This document shows positions 52,444 to 60,051 of a stretch of 64,000 nt of DNA, in pieces. A program made the translations under genes and the position numbers. The DNA comes from Glycomyces sp040645615. GTDB taxonomy: Bacteria; Actinomycetota; Actinomycetes; Mycobacteriales; Micromonosporaceae. Numbering within the stretch: position 1 is the first letter of the stretch; each line of letters starts with the position of its first letter. Under the pieces are notes generated by a model that worked only from the letters and a program-made list of their open reading frames with translations, did no database searches and was not told where the DNA came from. The stretch spans positions 248,001 through 312,000 of the forward strand of contig NZ_JBEYYO010000001.1 of NCBI RefSeq assembly GCF_040645615.1. Direction: 5' to 3'.

Positions 52444-54126
52444 TCAGGAGTTCTCCTCCTCGAAGCGTTCGCGGGCGGCGTTGTTGAGGTCCACGTAGGT
52501 GGCGAGGCCCTGGGCTTCGAGCTCGGACACGTAGTCGTCCCATTCGGCGATGTCGCGCTCGCCCAGGATGAACCGCAGCGTGTTGGTGTCCACGGTGTCC
52601 TTGATCGGCGTCGCCAGAAGCGAGGCCTGTTCGAGTTCCAGCTCGTCGAGCGGCGCGGGCGGGTTCGGGTCGCGCGGGGTCCGCGTGGCGAGCACCGAAT
52701 CGATGTACTCCACGAAGGTCGGGGTGTTGTAGGACTCCTTGAGCGCGCGCGATTCGGTCGAGTCGGCGAACACCGGGTTCGACCAGCCCAGGTCCTCCTG
52801 GATGTCGGTCTCGCCGTCGGGGTTGATCTCATAGTCGTCGAGGGAGTACTCGGGCTTGATCGTGATCGTGCCGTCCGCGTCCTTGGTGTAGGTCTCGTCG
52901 AGCACGCCCCAGCGCATGAGTTCGCGGGCCTCGGGGTTGTAGTAGATCCAGTCGAGGAACTGCAAGGTGGCGAGGAAGTACTCGGAGTCGGCGACCTCGG
53001 CGTTGAGCATGAACCCGTTCCAGAAGTTGCGCGGCTCGCACACCTGGCCCGCCGGTCCGCCGGGCGGGGCGATCTGGAGGATCTCGAAGTTGCCCGGGCC
53101 GACCGTCTCGTTCAGGCCCTGCGCGAACTCGATCGCGGTCCCGGCCGAACCGGAGGCGGCGAACACGGTCTCGTTCGCGAACTTCTCCGCGACGCTGCCG
53201 CCGCCGCTCCCGTCGTTCGCCGCGGTGAACGACTCGGTGTCGACCAGGCCGTCCGCGACGAGCCCGCGGAAGTACTCGACCATCTCCTTGTAGCCCGCGG
53301 ACACGGCGGTGTACTGAAGCTTGCCGGAGCCGTCGTCCATCATGCCGGTGCCGAAACCCCAGCCCGCCTGCGCGCCGAAGGCGTGCGCGGCGTAGTTGAG
53401 CATCGACTGGGCCTCGAAGCCGTCGGCGAGGGGGTGGGAGTCGGGGTACGCCGCCTTGATCTTGACGAGGGCCTCGCGCATCTCGTCCCAGGTCTGGGGG
53501 ATGCCGCCCGCGACCGACTCGAAGACGTCCTTGCGCACGACGAGGGTGAAGACCGGCACCGAGACCTCCTGGAGGCCGGGCAGCATGTAGTACTTGCCGT
53601 CCGCCTGCTTGAGGTTCTCGATCATGTCGGCGAGGTCCCATTCCTGCACGTACTTCTGGAAGTTCGGCATGTGCTCGACATAGTCGCTGATCGGGAGGAT
53701 CGCTCCAGAGGAGACGAAGGAGGTCTCGTCGCCGGTGTAGATGAGCGGGATGACCGTGGGGGCGTCGCCCGCGCTGATGAGCAGACTGCGCTTCTCCACC
53801 GCGTCGCTGAACGGGATGGTCGTGATCTCCAGTTTCACATTGGTGCGCTCCTCGATCTCGTCGAAGAACCTCCACGAGTCGGTGATGGGGAGCTCGGGCC
53901 ACTCCGTCCACAGCAGCGAGAGGTTGAACGCCTCGGTGGCGGTGAACTGCTCGTCCGCGGCGAAGTCGTCCATCGCGCCCTTCGACTGCGCGTCGAGGTC
54001 CACCTCCCCGCCGTCGTCGTCACCGCTGCACGCCGCGAGCGCGATCGCACCTGACGTGGCGACCGAGATTCCGATGAATTTCCGGCGAGTCGCGCCGACG
54101 GGCGTCCGCCCGAACACATCCGACAT
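52444..54126 (-). CDS. Extracellular sugar-binding lipoprotein (LplA type)
   Basis: 560 residues, ATG at 54126 after AAGGAGGAGA. The N-terminus combines a twin-arginine motif (TRRKFIGIS) with a lipobox (LAACSG, Cys about 33), so it is probably a Tat-exported lipoprotein. The body is a cluster-type extracellular solute-binding fold of the large LplA group (usual length 500-560), e.g. NLSLLWTEWPELPITDSW and YFLATLQFLDWIYYNPEARE. It captures oligosaccharides, most likely xylo- or arabinoxylo-oligosaccharides from its context. It is first in the importer operon, which has a strong promoter and operators. Confidence 0.92.
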   Translation of the reverse strand: MSDVFGRTPVGATRRKFIGISVATSGAIALAACSGDDDGGEVDLDAQSKGAMDDFAADEQFTATEAFNLSLLWTEWPELPITDSWRFFDEIEERTNVKLEITTIPFSDAVEKRSLLISAGDAPTVIPLIYTGDETSFVSSGAILPISDYVEHMPNFQKYVQEWDLADMIENLKQADGKYYMLPGLQEVSVPVFTLVVRKDVFESVAGGIPQTWDEMREALVKIKAAYPDSHPLADGFEAQSMLNYAAHAFGAQAGWGFGTGMMDDGSGKLQYTAVSAGYKEMVEYFRGLVADGLVDTESFTAANDGSGGGSVAEKFANETVFAASGSAGTAIEFAQGLNETVGPGNFEILQIAPPGGPAGQVCEPRNFWNGFMLNAEVADSEYFLATLQFLDWIYYNPEARELMRWGVLDETYTKDADGTITIKPEYSLDDYEINPDGETDIQEDLGWSNPVFADSTESRALKESYNTPTFVEYIDSVLATRTPRDPNPPAPLDELELEQASLLATPIKDTVDTNTLRFILGERDIAEWDDYVSELEAQGLATYVDLNNAARERFEEENS

Positions 54127-54199
54127 GTCTCTCCTCCTTGAGAGTGTCCGTATTCCGCGAAAGATCCGCCTATGTGCGCGCTCACATGAGCATGGCTGG

Positions 54200-54231
54200 C
54201 GAAAATTTCGGGAGTACTTCCGATAATTTCC
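54200..54231. promoter_or_regulatory. Paired operators of the importer operon, 21 bp apart
   Basis: CGAAA-A-TTTCG (54200-54210, perfect), centred at 54205, and a degenerate CGATA-A-TTTCC (54221-54231), centred at 54226. The centre spacing is 21 bp, as at 44317/44338. They lie at and just after the predicted start of transcription on the minus strand. Confidence 0.65.
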
Positions 54232-54233
54232 AG

Positions 54234-54262
54234 AGCGTAGTTACCGTGTCCACTGATGTCAA
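54234..54262 (-). promoter_or_regulatory. Promoter of the sugar importer operon
   Basis: On the minus strand TTGACA (54262-54257), a 17-nt spacer and TACGCT (54239-54234). The leader to ATG 54126 would be about 100 nt. Confidence 0.65.
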
Positions 54263-54358
54263 TGCGTCTACTCGGGCGATATTCGGTCCGCCCCGAGCGA
54301 GTGGCGCCTGCGCCCTCCACGTCCTCGAGGTCGTGATCGCGTCATATAGACATTCATC

Positions 54359-54404
54359 TATAATTGGGTTATCTTAAGTTTCGGTAATTCATCTGAAAAT
54401 TTCG
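54359..54404 (+). promoter_or_regulatory. Esterase -10 box and paired operators, 21 bp apart
   Basis: A perfect TATAAT (54359-54364), with no clear -35, is followed by CTTAA-G-TTTCG (54373-54383, right arm intact), centred at 54378, and TGAAA-A-TTTCG (54394-54404), centred at 54399. The centres are again 21 bp apart. Confidence 0.6.
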
Positions 54405-54457
54405 ATCACGGGGATGCCCTCACACCCTCCCGAACACCGTACGAAAGGCATCTCGAC

Positions 54458-55720
54458 ATGAAGCCCTTGCGAACAGGCGCACGATTCGCGCTGGTCGCGG
54501 CGGCCCTGACGGCGCTCTTCGCCGCGGGCACGCTGACCGCCGCCGCCGACCCGTCCGTCTCCTCGGCACAGGCGTCGGCCACCGCCGGATGCGGCCAGAA
54601 CCCCACCCTGACCAGCGGCAACCACACCATCCAGAGCGGCGGCACGAGCCGCAGCTTCATCCTCGACGTCCCCTCCGGCTACGACCGCGACCGTCCCCAC
54701 CGACTCGTCTTCGGCTTCCACTGGTGGGGCGGCACCGCTCAGGACGTCGCCACCGGTCAAGCGGTCGAGTCGGGCACCTACGCCTACTACGGCCTCAAGC
54801 GACTCGCGGGCGACTCGACCATCTTCGTCGCCCCGCAGGGCCTGGACAACGCCTGGGCCAACAACGGCGGCGAGGACATCGCGTTCGTCGACGCCATGCT
54901 CGCGCTCGTCGAGGGCGGCCTGTGCGTCGACACGAGCCAGCGGTTCTCCCTGGGCTTCAGTTACGGCGGCGCCATGAGCTACTCGCTCGCGTGCTCGCGC
55001 CCGGACGTGTTCCGCGCCATCGCGCCCTACGGCTCGCCCGGGTTCGTCAGCGGGTGCGACGGCGGCACCGCGCCCGTCGCGGTGTTCGCGGCGCACGGCA
55101 CCACCGACAACTTCACCGACGGGATCTCCCAGCGCGACAGGTTCGTCGCCAACAACGGCTGCACCGCCCAGAGCACGCCCGCGCCCCCGTCGGGCAGCCG
55201 GACGCACATCACCACCGAGTTCGCCGGATGCTCGGCGGACCACCCGGTCGTGTGGGCCTCGTTCGACGAGGGCCACATCCAGGCCCCGCGGGACGGGGCC
55301 TCAGGCGACGGCGCGGACTCGTGGCTCCCGGGCGAGACCTGGGACTTCTTCAACCGGTTCGACCCCGAGTCGCCCGGTGAGACGACGCCCCCGGAGGAGA
55401 CGACCGGCCCGCCGCCGACCGGGTCCGGCTGCACGGCCGAGATCGACATCGTCAACGACTGGGGCTCCGGCTGGCAGGGCGCCCTGCTCATCACCGCGGG
55501 AAGCGACACCGTCAACGGCTGGACCCTCACCTGGACCTGGCCCGGCGGCCAGGGCATCAGCAGCCACTGGAACGCCGTCGTCTCCACCTCCGGAACGACC
55601 GTCACCGCCGCCGACGACGGCTGGAACGCCACCGTCCGCGCCGGACAGACCGTCGAAGCCTGGGGATTCGTAGGCACCGGCTCCGCCGCAACCCCAGCAG
55701 TGACCTGCACCGCCGGCTGA
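54458..55720 (+). CDS. Secreted CE1/PHB-depolymerase-type esterase with CBM2
   Basis: 420 residues, ATG 54458. Signal peptide at about 1-32 (FALVAAALTALFAAGTLTAA). The esterase domain (about 45-310) has RLVFGFHWWGGTAQDV (oxyanion region), nucleophile Ser in LGFSYGGAMSY, HGTTDNF (Asp) and DEGHI (His). It resembles feruloyl or acetylxylan esterases of the LpqC/PHB-depolymerase group. A Pro/Thr/Glu linker (about 308-325) leads to a CBM2 (about 325-420) with paired Cys, NDWGSGWQG, GWTLTWTWPGGQ and the surface Trp residues used to bind cellulose or xylan. It strips ester side chains from xylan outside the cell. Confidence 0.88.
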   Translation: MKPLRTGARFALVAAALTALFAAGTLTAAADPSVSSAQASATAGCGQNPTLTSGNHTIQSGGTSRSFILDVPSGYDRDRPHRLVFGFHWWGGTAQDVATGQAVESGTYAYYGLKRLAGDSTIFVAPQGLDNAWANNGGEDIAFVDAMLALVEGGLCVDTSQRFSLGFSYGGAMSYSLACSRPDVFRAIAPYGSPGFVSGCDGGTAPVAVFAAHGTTDNFTDGISQRDRFVANNGCTAQSTPAPPSGSRTHITTEFAGCSADHPVVWASFDEGHIQAPRDGASGDGADSWLPGETWDFFNRFDPESPGETTPPEETTGPPPTGSGCTAEIDIVNDWGSGWQGALLITAGSDTVNGWTLTWTWPGGQGISSHWNAVVSTSGTTVTAADDGWNATVRAGQTVEAWGFVGTGSAATPAVTCTAG

Positions 55721-55890
55721 ACCGCCTCCGCAAGAGCCGAGCGCGGACTCTGTCGGCTTCGAGGACCTCGCACTCGACCTGGTCGAGGACCATGAGGCTC
55801 TCGTCCGCCCGAGTAGAACCGGGCGCGGAAGGGGCCGAGCTGCAAGGCGCGCTCCTAGCCGCCCTGCGGCGTCTGCTGCGCGCCCTGTGA

Positions 55891-55915
55891 TGCATGAGGT
55901 TCCCGAGCCGGGGTA
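55891..55915 (+). promoter_or_regulatory. SigB-like promoter of the hemerythrin gene
   Basis: GCAT (GNNT, 55891-55894), a 15-nt spacer and GGGTAT (55910-55915), 39 bp before the ATG. It matches the actinobacterial stress-sigma pattern GNNT-N14-16-GGGTAY. The 170 bp before it, back to the esterase stop, show no other feature. Confidence 0.5.
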
Positions 55916-55954
55916 TCCCGCAGGTCAGTTGACGCCGAAGGAGAGGACGAGGAC

Positions 55955-56503
55955 ATGAGCGGCGACGTAGTGGACCTGATCATGGCCGACCACCGCGAGG
56001 TGGAACGGCTGTTCGACGAACTCAAGACGCACCCGGAGCACCGGCCGCTACTGACGCCGGTGCTCTCGGCGCTGCTGACCGCGCACAGCCGCGCCGAAGA
56101 GGCCGAGGTGTACCCGGTCGCCAAGTCCGAGGCAGGCGAGACCGACGAGGTCGCGCACTCCCAGGAGGAGCACGAGCAGGCGGAGGAACTCCTGGTGCGA
56201 CTCAACGGCGCCGACCCCGAGTCACCGGAGTTCGACAAGGCGCTCAAGGAACTCGTCGACGCGGTCACGCACCACGTCGAAGAGGAGGAGTCCACGGTCC
56301 TGCCCGGAATGAAGACCGGGCTCGACGACGCCAGACGCGCCAAACTCGGCGAAGCCTTCGCCGCCAGCCGCGCGCAGCACTTGGGCGACCAGCCCGGCCA
56401 CGCGAGCCGCGAGGAGCTCGAACTCCAGGCCCGCAACATGAACGTCAGCGGCGCGTCCAGCATGGACAAATCCGAGCTGAAGGACGCCGTGAAACCCGAG
56501 TGA
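55955..56503 (+). CDS. Hemerythrin-like HHE domain protein
   Basis: 182 residues, ATG 55955 after GAAGGAGAGG. The four-helix bundle (about 1-140) carries the metal ligands: IMADHREVERLFDEL, HSRAEEAEVYPV, HSQEEHEQAEELL and HHVEEEESTVLP. Such proteins bind a di-iron centre and O2 or NO. The C-terminal 45 residues (ELELQARNMNVSGASSMDKSE) look like a small helical add-on, a Rho-N-like SAP fold frequent on actinobacterial HHE proteins. It is the first gene of the stress island. Confidence 0.88.
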   Translation: MSGDVVDLIMADHREVERLFDELKTHPEHRPLLTPVLSALLTAHSRAEEAEVYPVAKSEAGETDEVAHSQEEHEQAEELLVRLNGADPESPEFDKALKELVDAVTHHVEEEESTVLPGMKTGLDDARRAKLGEAFAASRAQHLGDQPGHASREELELQARNMNVSGASSMDKSELKDAVKPE

Positions 56504-56504
56504 A

Positions 56505-56530
56505 GGGCGTCCGCCCCGTGGCGGACGCCC
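56505..56530. terminator. Bidirectional terminator, hemerythrin/ADH
   Basis: Perfect 11-bp stem, GGGCGTCCGCC at 56505-56515 and its complement at 56520-56530, loop CCGT, between two convergent stops. Confidence 0.85.
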
Positions 56531-56542
56531 TGCGCGGGCGTT

Positions 56543-57751
56543 TCACGCTACGTCGAGGACCGTCTTGAGCCAGCCGTCCTCGCGGCGGTCGAACGTCTCG
56601 TAGGCGTCGATCGCCGCCGAGGGCGGTTCGTGTTGCGTGATGAACGCGGTCGGGTCGATCGTGCCGGTCGCGACCAGGCGCAGCAGCCCGGGGATGTAGC
56701 GCCGGTGGTTGCAGTTGCCCATCTTGAGCGTCAGGTTCCGGTTCATCGCGTCGCCGATCGGGAAGCGGTCGAACCCGGCCGGGTACACCCCGATGACGCC
56801 GATGCTCCCGGCCTTGGCGACCGCGTCGACCGCCCACCGCAGTGCCAGGCTCGGGGCGTCGCCGGGCACCCATTGATCGCCGTCGGGCGCCGCGTCCGGC
56901 GCGGCCTCGTCGCGTTCGCGGTCGAACTGTGCCGCTTCGTCCTCGGACACGACCGCGGGCCCGTCCGCGGGCCGCTCCGCGTCCACCCCGACCGCCTCGA
57001 TCACCCGGTCCACGCCGATGCCACCGGTCAGGTCCTTGACGGCCGCGACCGGGTCCTCCCGGTTGAAGTCGATGACCTCGGCGTGCTGCTCCCGCGCCTT
57101 CTCCAGACGCGAGTCGATCCCGTCGACGACGAGCACGCGCCCCGCGCCCTGCCGCTTCGCCGACTCGACGGCGAACTGGCCGACCACACCCGCGCCGAGC
57201 ACCAGGACCGTGTCGCCCCGCCCCACCTCGGCGAGCTTCGCCCCGAACCACGCGGTCGGGAAGATGTCCGAGAGCAGGATCGCCTGGTCGTCGCTCACCT
57301 CGTCGGGGATCGGGACCAGGCCTGTCGACGCGTACGGGACCCGCGCGTACTCGGCCTGGAGTCCGTCCACCGGCCCTGTCGACTTCGGTCCGCCGAAGAA
57401 GCACGTGCCCGCGGCGGGCCCGTTCGGGTTCGCGTTGTCGCACTGCGCGTAGTACCCGGCCCGGCAGTACGAGCAGGTCCCGCATCCCACGGTCGAAGGC
57501 ACCACCACCCGGTCCCCGGGCCGGAAGCCGCGCACCCCCGCGCCGACCTCCTCGACCACGCCGACGGCCTCGTGGCCGAGGACGGTGCCGGAGACCATGT
57601 CCGGCATCGTTCCGCGCACCATGTGCAGGTCCGTCCCGCATATCGCGCTGCGCGTGATCCGCACGATCGCGTCGGACGGCTCCCGGATCGCCGGATCGGG
57701 CACCTCGTCCAATCGGATGTCCCCGACCCCATGCCACACCACGGCCTTCAT
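56543..57751 (-). CDS. Zinc-dependent alcohol dehydrogenase, formaldehyde-dehydrogenase-like
   Basis: 402 residues, ATG at 57751 after GAGGGGGAAGG. It is a medium-chain dehydrogenase: the catalytic Zn site includes Cys38 in AICGTDLH and the GHEAVG His/Glu, and the structural Zn site is GCGTCSYCRAGYYAQC. The NAD-binding loop reads VLVLGAGVVGQFAVESAKRQGA. An acidic insertion (about 255-290) before WAVDAVAKAG is characteristic of glutathione-independent formaldehyde dehydrogenase relatives. It probably detoxifies aldehydes, with a SigB-like promoter upstream. Confidence 0.88.
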   Translation of the reverse strand: MKAVVWHGVGDIRLDEVPDPAIREPSDAIVRITRSAICGTDLHMVRGTMPDMVSGTVLGHEAVGVVEEVGAGVRGFRPGDRVVVPSTVGCGTCSYCRAGYYAQCDNANPNGPAAGTCFFGGPKSTGPVDGLQAEYARVPYASTGLVPIPDEVSDDQAILLSDIFPTAWFGAKLAEVGRGDTVLVLGAGVVGQFAVESAKRQGAGRVLVVDGIDSRLEKAREQHAEVIDFNREDPVAAVKDLTGGIGVDRVIEAVGVDAERPADGPAVVSEDEAAQFDRERDEAAPDAAPDGDQWVPGDAPSLALRWAVDAVAKAGSIGVIGVYPAGFDRFPIGDAMNRNLTLKMGNCNHRRYIPGLLRLVATGTIDPTAFITQHEPPSAAIDAYETFDRREDGWLKTVLDVA

Positions 57752-57804
57752 CGCCTTCCCCCTCCGTGAACGATTCGGGCCGCGAGCCCGCGGACCCCAT
57801 CTGG

Positions 57805-57867
57805 GCCTACCCGCTGCACGGCCGGGTATGCGCAGGGCGCGCGGTTACCGGCTCCGGCCCCGGGTAC
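57805..57867. promoter_or_regulatory. Cluster of SigB-like promoters, ADH/SDR divergent region
   Basis: Three matches to GNNT-N15-GGGTA: on the minus strand toward ADH, GCAT (57831-57828) with GGGTAG (57812-57807); on the plus strand toward SDR, GCCT (57805-57808) with GGGTAT (57824-57829) and GGTT (57843-57846) with GGGTAC (57862-57867). All spacers are 15 nt. Confidence 0.55.
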
Positions 57868-57922
57868 CCGCACACCCACGGGCCCTGAAGGGCCGACATC
57901 ACGCGTGAAGGGGGACGACGCG

Positions 57923-58768
57923 ATGGGCAAGCCCGCGCAACAGCAGGAACCGCCCGGACGGACCGACAAGATGCGGCCCCGCCCGCGGGACGCCATGGAG
58001 GGCTATGAAGGGCGCGGCCTGCTCAAGGGCCGCAAGGCGCTCGTCACCGGCGGCGACTCCGGGATCGGCCGCGCCGTGGCCGTCGCGTTCGCGAAGGAGG
58101 GCGCCGACGTGGCGATCGCCTATCTGGAAGAGCACGACGACGCCCGCGAAACCGCCAAGCTGGTCGAGGCCGAGGGCCGCACCTGCGCGCTCCTGCCGGG
58201 CGACCTCGCCGCAGCCGAACAGTGCCGGCGGGCCGTCGAGGGCACCGTCGAAGCGCTCTCGGGCCTGGACCTGCTGGTCAACAACCTCGCGACCCAGACA
58301 CCGGTCGACCGGCCCGAGGAGATCACCGACGAGCAGTGGACGCACACGTTCGAGGTGAACATGCACGCCTACTTCCGCGTCACCGCCGCGGCCCTGGCCC
58401 ACCTGGGAGACGGCGACGCGATCATCAACACCGCGTCGGTGAACGGCCTGCGCGGCAACAAGACCCTCATCGACTACTCAGCGACCAAGGGCGCGGTCAT
58501 CGCCTGGACCTACTCGATGGCCCAAGCCCTCGCCGACCGGAAGATCCGCGTCAACTGCGTCGCGCCCGGACCGGTGTGGACGCCGCTGATCCCCTCCACG
58601 CTCTCGGAAGCGCATGTGGAGGGTTTCGGCGAGCACACGCCGATGGGCCGCGCCGCCGACCCCGACGAGATCGCACCGTCCTACGTGTTCTTCGCGTCGA
58701 ACCGGCTCTCCTCGTTCTACACCGGCGAAGTCCTCGCCCCGCTCGGAGGCGAGACCATGCCCGGCTGA
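57923..58768 (+). CDS. Short-chain dehydrogenase/reductase, general stress type
   Basis: 281 residues. ATG 57923 is preferred over GTG 57905 because GGGGGA lies about 9 nt before it. The first 35 residues are a polar extension (MGKPAQQQEPPGRTDKMRPR). The Rossmann motif is ALVTGGDSGIGRAVAVAFA, the catalytic Ser is in INTASVNG and Tyr/Lys in DYSATKGAV. It resembles the YdaD/YhxC general-stress SDR group of Bacillus. The substrate is unknown. Confidence 0.88.
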   Translation: MGKPAQQQEPPGRTDKMRPRPRDAMEGYEGRGLLKGRKALVTGGDSGIGRAVAVAFAKEGADVAIAYLEEHDDARETAKLVEAEGRTCALLPGDLAAAEQCRRAVEGTVEALSGLDLLVNNLATQTPVDRPEEITDEQWTHTFEVNMHAYFRVTAAALAHLGDGDAIINTASVNGLRGNKTLIDYSATKGAVIAWTYSMAQALADRKIRVNCVAPGPVWTPLIPSTLSEAHVEGFGEHTPMGRAADPDEIAPSYVFFASNRLSSFYTGEVLAPLGGETMPG

Positions 58769-58835
58769 CGCTCCCGGCCAGGCGCGGCAGCGGCCGAGCC
58801 CGGCGAGCCACCGACCCGCCCCGGGGCACCGGCCT

Positions 58836-59516
58836 TCAGCCGGTGTCCTGGGTCGTGTCGTGCGGATCGCCGACGGGCTTGGACTCGGGAGAGCCCCTCT
58901 GGCGCAGGTAGACGCTGACGACGACGATCGTGCCGATGGCGAGGAACTCCGACTGCCAGTTCTGGAGCGTCCGGTTCCAGAAATCGGCGCTGCCGACGTA
59001 CCCGGTCCAACTCAACGGATCCTGGAGCTGCGCGAGCCGGTCGGCGTTGTACGCCGAGCGCCCGGCCACCGACTGCGCCAGCCACGACAGCATGAACAGC
59101 GCGCCCATCACCGCCCCGAGCGACCGCGCGAACACCGCCGTCCGCCAGCCTCCGGCCCTCGCCCACTCCGGCGAGTCCTCGGTGGCGTACCGGCCGACCT
59201 TCTGCTCCTCGTCGGACTCGGTCCCGGTCTTGCCGACCAGCTTCGACTCAGGCGAGCCGCGCTGCACCAGCCACACCGTCGCGAACACGTACAGGAAGAA
59301 CTGGAGGTACTCCGACTGCCAGTTCTCGGCGAGGTCCACCGCGAAGTCGCCCGACGCCACATATTGCACCAGCGAAGCGGGCGCCCCACCCTCGACCAGC
59401 TGCCGGTCGTTGTAGTCGGCCCGCCCCGCGAACGCCTGCCCTACCAGCGCCGCGAGGAACAGCAGCCCGAAGCAGATGCTCAACCCGTTGTCACGCAATG
59501 CCTTCCGCATCGTCAT
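58836..59516 (-). CDS. DUF6766 membrane protein with internal duplication
   Basis: 226 residues, ATG at 59516, 4 nt after the stop of the small ORF. It consists of two similar halves. Each has a membrane helix ending in AFAGR/SVAGR plus YN, a soluble stretch, the motif NWQSE(Y/F)L, a second helix and RGSPESK(L/P)VG. The motif NWQSE repeats at about residues 65 and 183, and RGSPESK at about 85 and 208. Four membrane helices in all. No function is known; the setting is a stress-gene island. A 7-bp hairpin (58827-58845) overlaps its stop codon. Confidence 0.8.
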   Translation of the reverse strand: MTMRKALRDNGLSICFGLLFLAALVGQAFAGRADYNDRQLVEGGAPASLVQYVASGDFAVDLAENWQSEYLQFFLYVFATVWLVQRGSPESKLVGKTGTESDEEQKVGRYATEDSPEWARAGGWRTAVFARSLGAVMGALFMLSWLAQSVAGRSAYNADRLAQLQDPLSWTGYVGSADFWNRTLQNWQSEFLAIGTIVVVSVYLRQRGSPESKPVGDPHDTTQDTG

Positions 59517-59520
59517 CTCC

Positions 59521-59607
59521 TCAGAGCCGCAGCAGACCGACGACGATCGCGTACCCGAGCCCGACCGCGGTGAACGCCAGATACACAGTGAACATCACCC
59601 GTCTCAT
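59521..59607 (-). CDS. 28-residue membrane peptide
   Basis: ATG at 59607, TGA at 59523-59521. The peptide is MRRVMFTVYLAFTAVGLGYA followed by IVVGLLRL, a basic start and one membrane helix. GGAGGG stands 3 nt before the ATG. The ATG shares one base with the stop of the upstream lipoprotein gene (TGATG), and its stop is 4 nt before the DUF6766 ATG, which has its own GGAG. Such tight coupling on both sides argues that it is translated. The role is unknown; a partner of the DUF6766 protein is plausible. Confidence 0.6.
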   Translation of the reverse strand: MRRVMFTVYLAFTAVGLGYAIVVGLLRL

Positions 59608-60005
59608 CAGCCCTCCACCTCGCATTCGTACGGCCGTTCACCCTGCGGCGCGCACCCCGCGGCGACCACCTTCCAACCTTCGGCCAGCTCCACGAGGAAC
59701 AGCACGTCGCCACCGGTCCGCACCTGGGCCCGGTCCCCCCACACGTCCGTCTCCTCGGCCGAATCCGTCGGCAGGCCCTGCTCGAGGACCGCCGCCTCGC
59801 AGGGCTTCCCCTCCTCGGCGGCCAGCTGCTCCGCGGCGTCCGGCGACAACAGACCGCACGCCGCCGCGCCGTCGCCCTCGGCGAGCGCCGTCACGAACGC
59901 GTCCGCGGCCGCTTCGGCCTCCTCGCCGCGCTGGCCGGTCCCGCACCCGGCGGCCGCCCAGCAGACCGCGAGCCCACAGGCCACACTGATCACGATTCGC
60001 CACAC
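59607..60005 (-). CDS. Small lipoprotein of the DUF6766 operon
   Basis: 132 residues from GTG 60005 (GGGGA about 10 nt upstream); an in-frame GTG at 60041 would add 12 residues. Signal peptide with lipobox WAAAGCGTG (Cys about 21). The mature part starts with an acidic helix (EEAEAAADAFVTALAEGDG), then CGLLSPDAAEQLA, a pattern of NTF2-like secreted domains, and has four Cys that may form disulfides. Function unknown. It is first of a three-gene operon, divergent from catalase. Confidence 0.7.
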   Translation of the reverse strand: MWRIVISVACGLAVCWAAAGCGTGQRGEEAEAAADAFVTALAEGDGAAACGLLSPDAAEQLAAEEGKPCEAAVLEQGLPTDSAEETDVWGDRAQVRTGGDVLFLVELAEGWKVVAAGCAPQGERPYECEVEG

Positions 60006-60051
60006 GAATGCGTAATTCCCCGAAACGACCAGGTCAAACACCCGACCCGCT

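Larger units (their letters stand above)
54127..54457. promoter_or_regulatory. Divergent control region, importer operon and esterase (331 bp)
   Basis: No gene is seen here. The region is A+T-rich for this genome and holds, from left to right, the importer leader, its operator pair (54200-54231), its promoter (54234-54262), the esterase -10 box (54359-54364) and a second operator pair (54373-54404). Confidence 0.7.
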
